Assembly (NCBI GenBank): GCA_900751815.1
Contig: CAADST010000011.1
Location: 1 to 5,982, forward strand
Length of the DNA stretch: 5,982 bases
Reading direction: 5' to 3'
From: Bacilli bacterium
GTDB taxonomy: Bacteria; Bacillota_I; Bacilli_A; RF39; UBA660
Shown: piece after piece, positions 1-5,481 of the stretch
Layout: each line of letters opens with the position of its first letter
Position numbering within the stretch: position 1 is the first letter of the stretch
Notes under the pieces: model-generated
The model's database searches: none
Told to the model about the DNA's origin: nothing
The model's input: the letters and a program-made list of their open reading frames with translations, nothing else
Position numbers and translations under genes: made by a program

Positions 1-246
1 ATTTGGTATTTCATCCATTAATTTTTGAATACTTATTACCTCATCATCTGTCATATTAAGTAAATTGTCGTTATCCACATAATATTTAACCCATAACATT
101 ACAATTTCTAACATTTCTTCAAACTTATTTTTATATTCTTTATATGGTTCATATTTTGACGATGCTAGCAAATAAAATATCAATTTAGCTAAAGCAGTTT
201 CAATTTCGTATCGTGTTAAAATTTTCAGATTATTTTCCCTTTCCAT
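1..246 (-). CDS. Unrecognised protein, 3' end cut by window edge
   Basis: An open frame of 82 codons runs from an ATG at 246-244 to the window edge with no stop, so the C-terminus is missing. The protein begins MERENNLKILTRYEIETALA and is rich in charged and aromatic residues. It looks helical, with a hydrophobic stretch around residues 22-28 that is too short for a confident membrane segment. I do not recognise a family. It starts 9 nt after the stop of the acetyltransferase gene and in the same frame (TGA, three sense codons, ATG). The only Shine-Dalgarno candidate, AGGATGTGAT (268-259 region, over the acetyltransferase's last codons), matches 9 of 10 bases of the extended consensus AGGAGGTGAT. 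The spacing and that signal suggest it is the last visible gene of the T-box operon, translated by reinitiation or from its own site. That it is a gene is fairly secure; its function is unknown. Confidence 0.6.
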   Translation of the reverse strand, partial: MERENNLKILTRYEIETALAKLIFYLLASSKYEPYKEYKNKFEEMLEIVMLWVKYYVDNDNLLNMTDDEVISIQKLMDEIPN

Positions 247-255
247 TAAAAAACA

Positions 256-837
256 TCACATCCTATTTAAAAATTGTTCTTTAGTAAAATAATATTTATA
301 ACCTTGTACTGGTTCATCTAAGAATGTATAATCATACCAAGTTATTTCATCTTGTCTAATAAATCCTAATTTTTCCATAACTTTCCATGATGCTGGATTT
401 TCTATTGCTGCTCCAGTATGAATTGCAGTAATATCACAATCATTAAACATAAATTCAAGCATAGATGTGGCAGCCTCCGTAACATAACCTTTATTTTGAT
501 GAATTGGATCAATTAACCAACCGACATCTCTAATATCAGGAGAGTTGGAATCAATTTCTTGACATACTATTCTGCCAATACATTCTTTGGTATCTTTTAA
601 AAAGATACTCCATTCAAATACATTAGAATCATTTGCATGTTTCATCTTTTCTTGATAAATACCCTCTTGAATAGACCAATCTTTGATTTTTTCTCTAAAT
701 TTTCTTGGAACAGATAGAAAATATCTATTAACTTCTGGAATCATTAATAAATCCCACAAGTATTTTTGTTCATCCATCGTCTGGGATCTTAATTCTAAGC
801 GTTTAGTAACAATTCTTTTACTACCTAAATAATTCAT
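256..837 (-). CDS. GNAT family N-acetyltransferase, RimJ/RimL type
   Basis: A 193-residue protein of the usual length for single-domain RimJ/RimL-like acetyltransferases, which move an acetyl group from acetyl-CoA to an amine, often a protein N-terminus. The visible fold order is typical: strand 1 with TKRLELR (residues 11-17), the central strand pair EWSIFLKDTKECIGRI (75-90), and GWLIDPIHQNKGYVTEAA (106-123), which carries the acetyl-CoA pyrophosphate-binding QNKGYV motif. ENPAS and VMEKLGF (146-159) form motif B. The substrate cannot be read from sequence. The start ATG overlaps the alaS stop as ATGA and has AGGA five bases upstream, so translation is probably coupled to alaS. This places it under the alanine T-box. 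A role in N-terminal acetylation of Ala- or Ser-starting proteins, or in detoxifying an aminoacyl-nucleotide inhibitor, is possible but speculative. Family call is strong; function is open. Confidence 0.88.
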   Translation of the reverse strand: MNYLGSKRIVTKRLELRSQTMDEQKYLWDLLMIPEVNRYFLSVPRKFREKIKDWSIQEGIYQEKMKHANDSNVFEWSIFLKDTKECIGRIVCQEIDSNSPDIRDVGWLIDPIHQNKGYVTEAATSMLEFMFNDCDITAIHTGAAIENPASWKVMEKLGFIRQDEITWYDYTFLDEPVQGYKYYFTKEQFLNRM

Positions 838-2612
838 TCTAATCCTGTTTTAATTCTTCTGCCCCCTGCCGATGATGATTCTTCTTTGATTATTTTAAAT
901 GTACCAAGTTCATTAGTATTACTTACATGTGGTCCCCCACAAATTTCTTTAGAGAAATCTCCAATAGAATATACTTTAACAATGCTACCATATTTATCTT
1001 CAAAAGTACCATGAGCACCTTTCTCTTTAGCTTCTTCATAAGGTATTTCTTCCATAGTAACTGGAATACCTTCTTTTATTTTTTCATTAACTATTCTAGT
1101 TAATTCAGCTTTTTCTTCATCAGTCATCTTATGATCTAAATTAAAATCAAAACGAATTCGTTCACTTGTAATATTACAACCTTTTTGAATAATATCAGGT
1201 CCATACATTTGTTGTAAAGCTGCAAGCATAAGGTGAGCTAGTGTGTGATATTTAGTTGATTCATAAGAGCTATCAGCAAGGCCACCTTTAAATGATCCGG
1301 CATCAATAGTTCTTGATTTTTCTTGATGCTCCTTAAATGCTTCATTAAAACCATCAACATCAACTGTGAGATTATTTTCTCTTGCTAATTCTTCAGTCAT
1401 TTCTAAAGGGAAACCAAAAGTATCAAATAATTTAAAAGCATCAGCTCCACTAATAGTAGTGCCATCTAAATGTTTGATAACTTTATAAAATAATTTTTCG
1501 CCATCTTTAATGGTTTTACCAAACTTAATACCTTCATTTTCTAATTCGTGATGAATAAATTCTTTGTTGCGTTCAAGTTCATTATAGATATCTTTATAAT
1601 CATTTATGACTACATCAGCAAGTTTTACTAAAGCATCTTCCATTAAACCAAGTTCTCTTAAGTGTCTAATAGCTCTTCTTATTAGTCTTCTTAAAACATA
1701 ACCTGCTCCAACATTGGATGGTGTAATAGCATGATCATCCCCTAAAATGAATGTTGAAGTTCTTACATGATCCATAATAATGCGGAAACTTTTTTTATTA
1801 TCTTCATAATTTTTACCAGATAATTCTTCTAGTTTTGCTTTTAAATTAGCAAATACATCAGAGTCATATACTGATTCTAGGCCATTTAATACTGTAATTG
1901 TTCTTTCCAACCCCATACCAGTATCAACATTTTGTTGAGCAAGTTTAGTTAAGTTACCATTTTCATCACGGTAGTATTCCATAAATACATCATTCCAAAT
2001 TTCTAAATACTTACCACAATCACAAGCGGGACTACAATTTGGTCCACATTTTTCTTTGCCGGTATCATAAAACATTTCAGTATCAGGTCCACATGGACCA
2101 ATTCCGCTACCTAAAATCCAGAAATTATTTTCTTTAGGTAAGTAAAATAAATGATCTTCAGCAACACCTAAACTTCTCCATATATTATAGCTCTCTTCAT
2201 CCCGTGGAGCATCTTCATCTCCCGCAAAGCAAGTGAAGTATAATTTATCTTTAGGAATATTTAAATAATCTTTACTTGTTAAAAATTCATAACTCATAGC
2301 AATTGCTTCACTCTTAAAATAATCTCCTAAAGACCAGTTACCAAGCATTTCAAAAAATGTTAAGTGTGATGCATCCCCAACTTCATCAATATCACTAGTT
2401 CTTATACATTTTTGACAATCACATAGTCTTTTGCCTGCAGGATGATGTTCTCCAAGTAAATATGGAACTAGTGGATGCATTCCAGCAGTTGTAAATAATA
2501 CCGTTGGGTCATTTTCAGGTACAATTGAAGATGACGGAATAATGGCATGGTTATGGCTTTCAAAAAATTTTAAATAAAAATCTCTTAATTCTTTACTAGT
2601 TAGTTGTTTCAT
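834..2612 (-). CDS. alaS: Alanine--tRNA ligase, short form without C-terminal domain
   Basis: Charges tRNA-Ala with alanine in the cytoplasm. The class II catalytic core is complete: the motif 1/2 region contains QKCIRTSDIDEVG and HLTFFEMLGNWSLGDYF (residues about 67-99), and motif 3 is VDTGMGLER (229-237). The tRNA-recognition helices follow, with YVLRRLIRRAIRH (305-317). The editing domain has its metal ligands HTLAH (456-460) and CGGPH (558-562), where most AlaRS have CGGTH. The protein then stops at RRIKTGLE, just where most bacterial AlaRS (about 870 residues) continue into the C-Ala domain. At 592 residues it resembles the roughly 594-residue spirochaete form, as I recall it from Borrelia. 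A Cys-rich insert CGPNCSPACDCGKYLEIWN (189-207) may bind metal. I chose the ATG at 2612 because GAGGTGG lies six bases upstream; an in-frame ATG at 2627 has no such site. It overlaps the kinase-like gene by 17 nt and the acetyltransferase gene by 4. TGA stop. Confidence 0.96.
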   Translation of the reverse strand: MKQLTSKELRDFYLKFFESHNHAIIPSSSIVPENDPTVLFTTAGMHPLVPYLLGEHHPAGKRLCDCQKCIRTSDIDEVGDASHLTFFEMLGNWSLGDYFKSEAIAMSYEFLTSKDYLNIPKDKLYFTCFAGDEDAPRDEESYNIWRSLGVAEDHLFYLPKENNFWILGSGIGPCGPDTEMFYDTGKEKCGPNCSPACDCGKYLEIWNDVFMEYYRDENGNLTKLAQQNVDTGMGLERTITVLNGLESVYDSDVFANLKAKLEELSGKNYEDNKKSFRIIMDHVRTSTFILGDDHAITPSNVGAGYVLRRLIRRAIRHLRELGLMEDALVKLADVVINDYKDIYNELERNKEFIHHELENEGIKFGKTIKDGEKLFYKVIKHLDGTTISGADAFKLFDTFGFPLEMTEELARENNLTVDVDGFNEAFKEHQEKSRTIDAGSFKGGLADSSYESTKYHTLAHLMLAALQQMYGPDIIQKGCNITSERIRFDFNLDHKMTDEEKAELTRIVNEKIKEGIPVTMEEIPYEEAKEKGAHGTFEDKYGSIVKVYSIGDFSKEICGGPHVSNTNELGTFKIIKEESSSAGGRRIKTGLE

Positions 2613-3141
2613 TTGCTTCCACCTCATCTAAAAATTTAAATACTTTTTGTTTTAATGCGTCTAGAGAATCATTGGCGAGTGTTATATCAAATTCATTATA
2701 ATCTTCTAGAGCTGTTTCAGTAATGTGAGCTTGTTGAGCTACTGTTAATTTGCTTTTGGCAAATTGATTTTCTACTAAAATACTATAAACATCATCGTAA
2801 TTTTCTTTCATTTCTTCAAATTCTTCTGGCATTCTCGCATCAGATATAATTACAACATCAATATTAGCAAGAGCATAAATATTAATATCTTCGATCATTC
2901 TTTTAGTAAAAAAATACTTATCATATGATCTGATAGTTGAACCAAAACTTTGTAAGAAATCTCTTGGTTTATTCTGACTTACTCCATCCCAATCAGTTAA
3001 TTCTTTAGCAAATTCTTTTAAATATTTGCTATACTCTGTAACTACACTCTTTTTTAGTTTGTAGATGTAGTATTCTTCAATCATTTTGGCAACTTCACCT
3101 TTGCCAGATCCACTTTTACCCCCAACAACAAATATTTTCAT
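2596..3141 (-). CDS. Deoxynucleotide monophosphate kinase-like P-loop protein
   Basis: A 181-residue P-loop protein resembling the phage T4 gp1-type dNMP kinase family, which phosphorylates deoxynucleoside monophosphates with ATP. The N-terminus has a beta strand and Walker A loop, VVGGKSGSGKG (residues 5-15); the position after the lysine is Gly, not Ser/Thr. Other family-like features are LQSFGSTIR (63-71), the strand and acidic motif VVIISDARMPEEF (96-108), and a C-terminal HITETALEDYNEFDITLANDSL (139-160), matching the family pattern of His-x-x-Glu...Asp...Phe-Asp...Asn. The C-terminal helix resembles the usual 'L..V..FL' ending. It is the first gene after the alanine T-box and overlaps alaS by 17 nt, so it is probably translationally coupled to it. 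A purine-rich AGGAGTGAGG lies just before the ATG. The fold is likely; whether it is an active dNMP kinase, another nucleotide kinase or a regulatory P-loop protein cannot be told here. Confidence 0.72.
   Translation of the reverse strand: MKIFVVGGKSGSGKGEVAKMIEEYYIYKLKKSVVTEYSKYLKEFAKELTDWDGVSQNKPRDFLQSFGSTIRSYDKYFFTKRMIEDINIYALANIDVVIISDARMPEEFEEMKENYDDVYSILVENQFAKSKLTVAQQAHITETALEDYNEFDITLANDSLDALKQKVFKFLDEVEANETTN
2619..2625 (-). promoter_or_regulatory. Ribosome binding site of alaS (decides the start)
   Basis: GAGGTGG lies six bases before the ATG at 2612, inside the end of the kinase-like gene. It sits between the two possible in-frame ATGs (2627 and 2612), so it can serve only the downstream one. 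The resulting protein starts MKQLTSKELRDFYLKFF, which is the usual AlaRS N-terminus. Confidence 0.7.
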
Positions 3142-3162
3142 AAATCCTCACTCCTCAAAAAC

Positions 3163-3208
3163 AAAAAAGGAAAGTACAAGGAGTGCAAAAGCACGGTACC
3201 ATCCTTTT
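3163..3208 (-). terminator. T-box leader intrinsic terminator
   Basis: AAAAGGA (3208-3202) pairs with the UCCUUUU run at 3171-3165, and GUAC (3199-3196) with GUAC (3177-3174), with a U-U mismatch and a G-U pair between them. A run of six U at 3168-3163 completes an intrinsic terminator. It uses the same AAGGA bases as the antiterminator, so the two structures exclude each other; uncharged tRNA-Ala should favour readthrough. It may also stop transcripts that run through from the upstream membrane-protein gene, which has no terminator of its own. Confidence 0.88.
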
Positions 3209-3343
3209 ATTTAACTTAATTTACCTTAACGCGGTCAAACGATTAGCCTCCTTAAGCAGCAAATAAATAACCATTTTTTTAGTTTCCACCAACCACTAAA
3301 TCTCTAGGAAAACAATTATTTATCATCTTAATTCAATGACTAC
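3163..3343 (-). promoter_or_regulatory. T-box riboswitch, alanine specific (GCU specifier)
   Basis: Leader RNA that senses charging of tRNA-Ala. All key elements can be drawn by hand. Stem I has a basal helix UUAAG (3331-3327) with CUUAA (3256-3252). Its specifier loop has GCU at 3260-3258. A long helix of 3323-3309 with 3277-3263 carries three G-U pairs. The AG bulge is AGAGA (3305-3301), and the distal hairpin UUUAGU/ACUAAA has the loop GGUUGGUGGAA (3294-3284). The antiterminator is AAGGA (3206-3202) with UCCUU (3182-3178) and GUGC/GCAC, enclosing the seven-base bulge UGGUACC (3201-3195). The bulge's UGGU pairs with the ACCA end of a tRNA whose discriminator base is A, as in tRNA-Ala. Only 43 nt separate Stem I from the T-box sequence, so the large Stem II region of many T-boxes seems absent. 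The specifier agrees with the downstream alaS. Confidence 0.95.
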
Positions 3344-3349
3344 AACAAT

Positions 3350-3378
3350 AATATACCATAGTTAATCAGATTGTGCAA
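3350..3378 (-). promoter_or_regulatory. Promoter of the T-box operon
   Basis: The sequence shows TTGCAC (3378-3373), a 17-base spacer and TATATT (3355-3350), the latter extended by TGG upstream (TGn motif at 3358-3356). The predicted transcript start is the G near 3343, just ahead of Stem I. The promoter overlaps the last codons and stop of the AI-2E family gene. The -35 is weak, but the extended -10 compensates. Position relative to the T-box leader makes the call convincing. Confidence 0.7.
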
Positions 3379-4522
3379 CTTTCTCTTTATCTTTTCTTTC
3401 AAATAATTCGAATTTATCAGCAATAAAGTGCCATATTACTTTTATAATTGACATAATAGGTGTTGCTAATATCATTCCCACTATACCGAAGAAATGACCA
3501 AAGATTAATAAGCCACAAATAATAGTAACAGGATGTAAGTTAGTTGCTTTACTCATAACAACTGGTTGTAAAACATAACTTTCTACCATTTGGACAATTA
3601 CCGCAATTATTAATACTCCAAGACCTACTAAAGGGCTTTGAGTTAAACCTACAACTGTTGCAACAGCTGTTCCAAGCCATGGTCCAATATATGGAATTAA
3701 ATCGGTTATACCACAGAATAAGCCAAATAGCAGTGCAGATTTTAAACCAATAATGGAAAATCCAATAGTATCACAAACAAAGACCATACAAGCAACGAGT
3801 AATGTTCCATTAACAGTTTTTCTAACCTCTACTCCTATTTTATCAAGTAAACCAGCAATTTCCATTTGATGTCTACTTGGAATAAGTTTTAAAAATAAAA
3901 CTGTAACATTATCAAAATCAAATAACATATAAAGTCCAATTATAAGACCAAAGAAAATACTACCGAGTCCACTAAATAAACTACCCATAATATTCATAAT
4001 AGTTGTTGGTAAATTAGATGATATACTATTTCCATAAGCAGTTATAGCATCAAGTATTCCATCTTTAATTGCTTCAATATCAAATCCTTGGGCATCATCT
4101 ATTTTGTTAAATAAATCATTAATAAAGTTAGTAATATCACTTATAATTGATGGAATAGTTCCAATAAGTTCATTTAATTCATTATAAATAATAGGAATAA
4201 AAACTCGGAAAAAAACTACTAAAAACAAAATAAATATAATATAGACAATAATTGAAGCAATTATCCTGGACATTCCCTTTTTAGTCATTTTGTTAACTAA
4301 AGGATTAAATAACCAAGCTACAATAAAACCAATAAATAATGGTGAAATAACACTTAAGACATTACCAATAAAACGAAATATGCCAATTTCTCTACAAAGC
4401 ATACCTGCCACAAGTACAATACTAATAATTAGGACAATAAATAATAACTTTAAAATATTTTTACTTAAATAAATTATTTCATTTAAACCATCAGTATCAA
4501 TGTTATTTTTCTTTCTAAACAT
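3362..4522 (-). CDS. AI-2E/UPF0118 family membrane transport protein
   Basis: A 386-residue integral membrane protein of the AI-2E transporter family (YrrI/YtvI/PerM type). About eight hydrophobic segments are visible, near residues 24-43, 49-72, 86-112, 176-202, 240-260, 262-280, 297-317 and 330-365. A long amphipathic stretch lies between the third and fourth (about 113-172), as is usual in this family. Hallmarks are DLIPYIGPWLGT (274-285), ESYVLQPVVM (314-323) and the Gly-rich end LHPVTI...FGHFFGIVGMILATP (329-355). The family name comes from a proposed autoinducer-2 exporter; other members move ions, so the substrate is not assigned. AAGGAGG sits five bases before the ATG. It has its own promoter, and a yrrI-like gene upstream of alaS is, as I recall, also the arrangement in Bacillus subtilis. 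No terminator separates it from the T-box leader, so readthrough is possible. Confidence 0.93.
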   Translation of the reverse strand: MFRKKNNIDTDGLNEIIYLSKNILKLLFIVLIISIVLVAGMLCREIGIFRFIGNVLSVISPLFIGFIVAWLFNPLVNKMTKKGMSRIIASIIVYIIFILFLVVFFRVFIPIIYNELNELIGTIPSIISDITNFINDLFNKIDDAQGFDIEAIKDGILDAITAYGNSISSNLPTTIMNIMGSLFSGLGSIFFGLIIGLYMLFDFDNVTVLFLKLIPSRHQMEIAGLLDKIGVEVRKTVNGTLLVACMVFVCDTIGFSIIGLKSALLFGLFCGITDLIPYIGPWLGTAVATVVGLTQSPLVGLGVLIIAVIVQMVESYVLQPVVMSKATNLHPVTIICGLLIFGHFFGIVGMILATPIMSIIKVIWHFIADKFELFERKDKEKVAQSD

Positions 4523-4539
4523 AGTTACCTCCTTACAAT

Positions 4540-4548
4540 ATTATAACA
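4540..4548 (-). promoter_or_regulatory. Extended -10 promoter of the AI-2E family gene
   Basis: TGTTATAAT is a perfect extended -10 element (TGn plus TATAAT). No good -35 is found 16-18 bases upstream, which lies in the preceding terminator hairpin. The predicted transcript would begin around the base run before AAGGAGG (4534-4528), giving a very short leader of about 15 nt. Confidence 0.5.
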
Positions 4549-4549
4549 T

Positions 4550-4573
4550 AAAAAAGCAACATTATGCTGCTTT
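4550..4573 (-). terminator. Intrinsic terminator with the stop codon in its loop
   Basis: AAAGCAGC (4573-4566) pairs with GUUGCUUU (4560-4553) through one G-U pair, around the five-base loop AUAAU, followed by U residues to 4550. The loop contains the TAA stop (4564-4562) of the 184-residue protein, so the 5' arm is its last coding bases. It separates that gene from the AI-2E family gene. Confidence 0.8.
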
Positions 4574-5116
4574 ATCTCTAATTAATTCTACTTCTTGTTC
4601 TAATTCTTTTTCTTTGTTATATTCTTCTATTAAATAAACAATAAATTTTCTTTGTAATAAATATGGTGAATTAAATAAAATATTCATAGCAATATCAACA
4701 TTTCCACTTTTTAGATAATCTTTAAAATCTTTACTCATTGCATCATCTTTTATTATAGCTGCAAATTTATTTATAATAGTATTTAATTTATTTTTATCAC
4801 TTATTTTACTTTTTAAATATTCTTCAATATTAAAATCATTATAAAAATCTTTATCTATTACAGGAAGGGGATTATGTTTTTGATTATCTTGAATTACTAA
4901 ATTACCATTTAAATATGATTCATCAACAATATTTGCTCTTCTTATGGAAGCCATAATTTCATCTTTTGTAAATCTAAGCGTAAAAGCATCTAAATCTTGT
5001 AAAAATAGACAATAATTACCATAAGCAATATCTAGTTTAGATGTATCGATAAAAACATAATCTCCTGGTCTTCTAAGTAATGCTAAAAAATGTCTTTGAT
5101 CTTCAATTTTTTTCAT
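4562..5116 (-). CDS. Unrecognised soluble protein, 184 residues
   Basis: I do not recognise this family. The protein starts MKKIEDQRHFLALLRRPGDY, followed by a beta-rich stretch (residues about 19-55: YVFIDTSKLDIAYGNYCLFL and TLRFTKDEI). The second half (about 94-180) appears wholly alpha-helical and Lys/Glu-rich, ending in EYNKEKELEQEVELIRDKAA. There is no signal peptide or membrane segment, so it is probably cytoplasmic. The ATG at 5116 is chosen because AAGAGGAG lies eight bases upstream and a strong promoter lies behind it. The frame is open for 20 more codons to an ATG at 5176, but those would overlap the promoter itself. With its own promoter and terminator it looks monocistronic. The position between spoVIF and the AI-2E family gene gives no clear functional clue. 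Confidence 0.8.
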   Translation of the reverse strand: MKKIEDQRHFLALLRRPGDYVFIDTSKLDIAYGNYCLFLQDLDAFTLRFTKDEIMASIRRANIVDESYLNGNLVIQDNQKHNPLPVIDKDFYNDFNIEEYLKSKISDKNKLNTIINKFAAIIKDDAMSKDFKDYLKSGNVDIAMNILFNSPYLLQRKFIVYLIEEYNKEKELEQEVELIRDKAA

Positions 5117-5124
5117 AAACTCAA

Positions 5125-5132
5125 CTCCTCTT
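5125..5132 (-). promoter_or_regulatory. Ribosome binding site of the 184-residue protein
   Basis: AAGAGGAG lies eight bases before the ATG at 5116 and decides this start over the upstream in-frame ATG at 5176. Its AAGAGG part is the right arm of an inverted repeat with CCTCTT (5145-5140), which lies at or just before the predicted transcript start. Confidence 0.75.
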
Positions 5133-5147
5133 TTTAATGAAGAGGTT

Positions 5148-5176
5148 ATTGTATCATATTTTTGATCAGATGTCAA
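5148..5176 (-). promoter_or_regulatory. Near-consensus SigA promoter
   Basis: TTGACA (5176-5171) is a perfect -35, followed by exactly 17 bases and TACAAT (5153-5148), five of six matches to the -10 consensus. The -35 begins immediately after the spoVIF-like stop codon (5179-5177). It drives the 184-residue protein with a start predicted near 5141-5138. This is the strongest promoter in the window. Confidence 0.88.
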
Positions 5177-5419
5177 TTAAAACATTTTATCCACATTATC
5201 AGGTACTTTATCGTTAATTATTTTACTAACTATCTTATCACTTAATTCCTTATCAACTTTTTTACCAGTCATGACACTTAAAGTATCAATAACTTCTCTA
5301 ATTGTGGCTTCATCTTTCATATTACCATTTTGAAGTTTTTGTGCTAAACCTAATATTGTTTCTTTATTAACATTAGTTTTCTTTTCTACTTTCTTAAAAA
5401 AATCATCTCCAAATTTCAT
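5177..5419 (-). CDS. spoVIF: Stage VI sporulation protein F-like protein
   Basis: An 80-residue protein close in length to Bacillus SpoVIF (about 87). The pattern FFKKVEKKTNVNKETILGLA (8-27), LQNGNMKDEATIREVID (29-45) and KKVDKELSDKIVSKIIND (53-70) follows the family's 'FF..VEKKT.V....I..LA..LQ..N.KDE..VR..I' signature. In Bacillus subtilis SpoVIF is a mother-cell protein needed for normal spore coat assembly and late gene activation. AGGTGA precedes the ATG by four bases. A SigK-like -10 lies upstream (5434-5442). The gene begins 39 nt after der. Homologues also occur in lineages in which spores have not been seen, so its presence alone does not prove sporulation. Family call from memory of the motif; symbol is tentative. 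Confidence 0.75.
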   Translation of the reverse strand: MKFGDDFFKKVEKKTNVNKETILGLAQKLQNGNMKDEATIREVIDTLSVMTGKKVDKELSDKIVSKIINDKVPDNVDKMF

Positions 5420-5433
5420 TAAATCACCTAATA

Positions 5434-5459
5434 TATTATATGAATTTAAAAATAAGAGT
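5434..5459 (-). promoter_or_regulatory. spoVIF: Candidate SigK-like promoter of the spoVIF-like gene
   Basis: CATATAATA (5442-5434) fits the SigK -10 pattern CATAnnnTA, and AC (5459-5458) lies 15 bases upstream, close to the SigK -35. The same bases contain TATAAT, so it could equally be a weak SigA -10 without a -35. In such A+T-rich DNA a chance match is quite possible. Confidence 0.35.
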
Positions 5460-5481
5460 TACTCACCCTTATTTTTAAATT
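5443..5481 (-). terminator. 14-bp perfect inverted repeat at the end of der
   Basis: AATTTAAAAATAAG (5481-5468) and CTTATTTTTAAATT (5456-5443) are perfectly complementary, with an 11-base spacer that holds the der stop codon (5461-5459). The downstream arm contains a run of five T. It probably acts as a terminator or as a protector of the der mRNA 3' end. The stem has only one G-C pair, so it would be weak as a conventional terminator; a protein-binding site is the alternative. Confidence 0.5.

Noticed and set aside
1..837. Fusion of the GNAT protein with the downstream partial protein by TGA readthrough (same frame, 9 nt apart)
   Set aside because: Every tryptophan codon here is TGG, so TGA is a stop. 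The GNAT protein has normal length and the downstream ATG has its own ribosome binding signal.
2613..2627. Upstream alaS start at 2627 adding Met-Arg-Trp-Lys-Gln
   Set aside because: No Shine-Dalgarno upstream; GAGGTGG lies between the two ATGs and fits only the start at 2612, which gives the usual AlaRS N-terminus.
3256..3262. Alternative specifier readings CUG (Leu), UGC (Cys) or UUG (Leu) in the T-box loop
   Set aside because: The bases allow other triplets by shifting one place, but the controlled synthetase is AlaRS and UGGU fits tRNA-Ala, so GCU is the consistent reading.
4290..4472. 60-codon open frame on the plus strand
   Set aside because: It lies wholly antisense within the AI-2E family gene, whose protein is clearly conserved. 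It has no recognisable product; it is a shadow.
5117..5176. 20 extra N-terminal codons on the 184-residue protein (ATG at 5176)
   Set aside because: These codons overlap the -35, spacer and -10 of the promoter that drives the gene, and there is no ribosome binding site before the ATG. The ATG at 5116 has a strong one.
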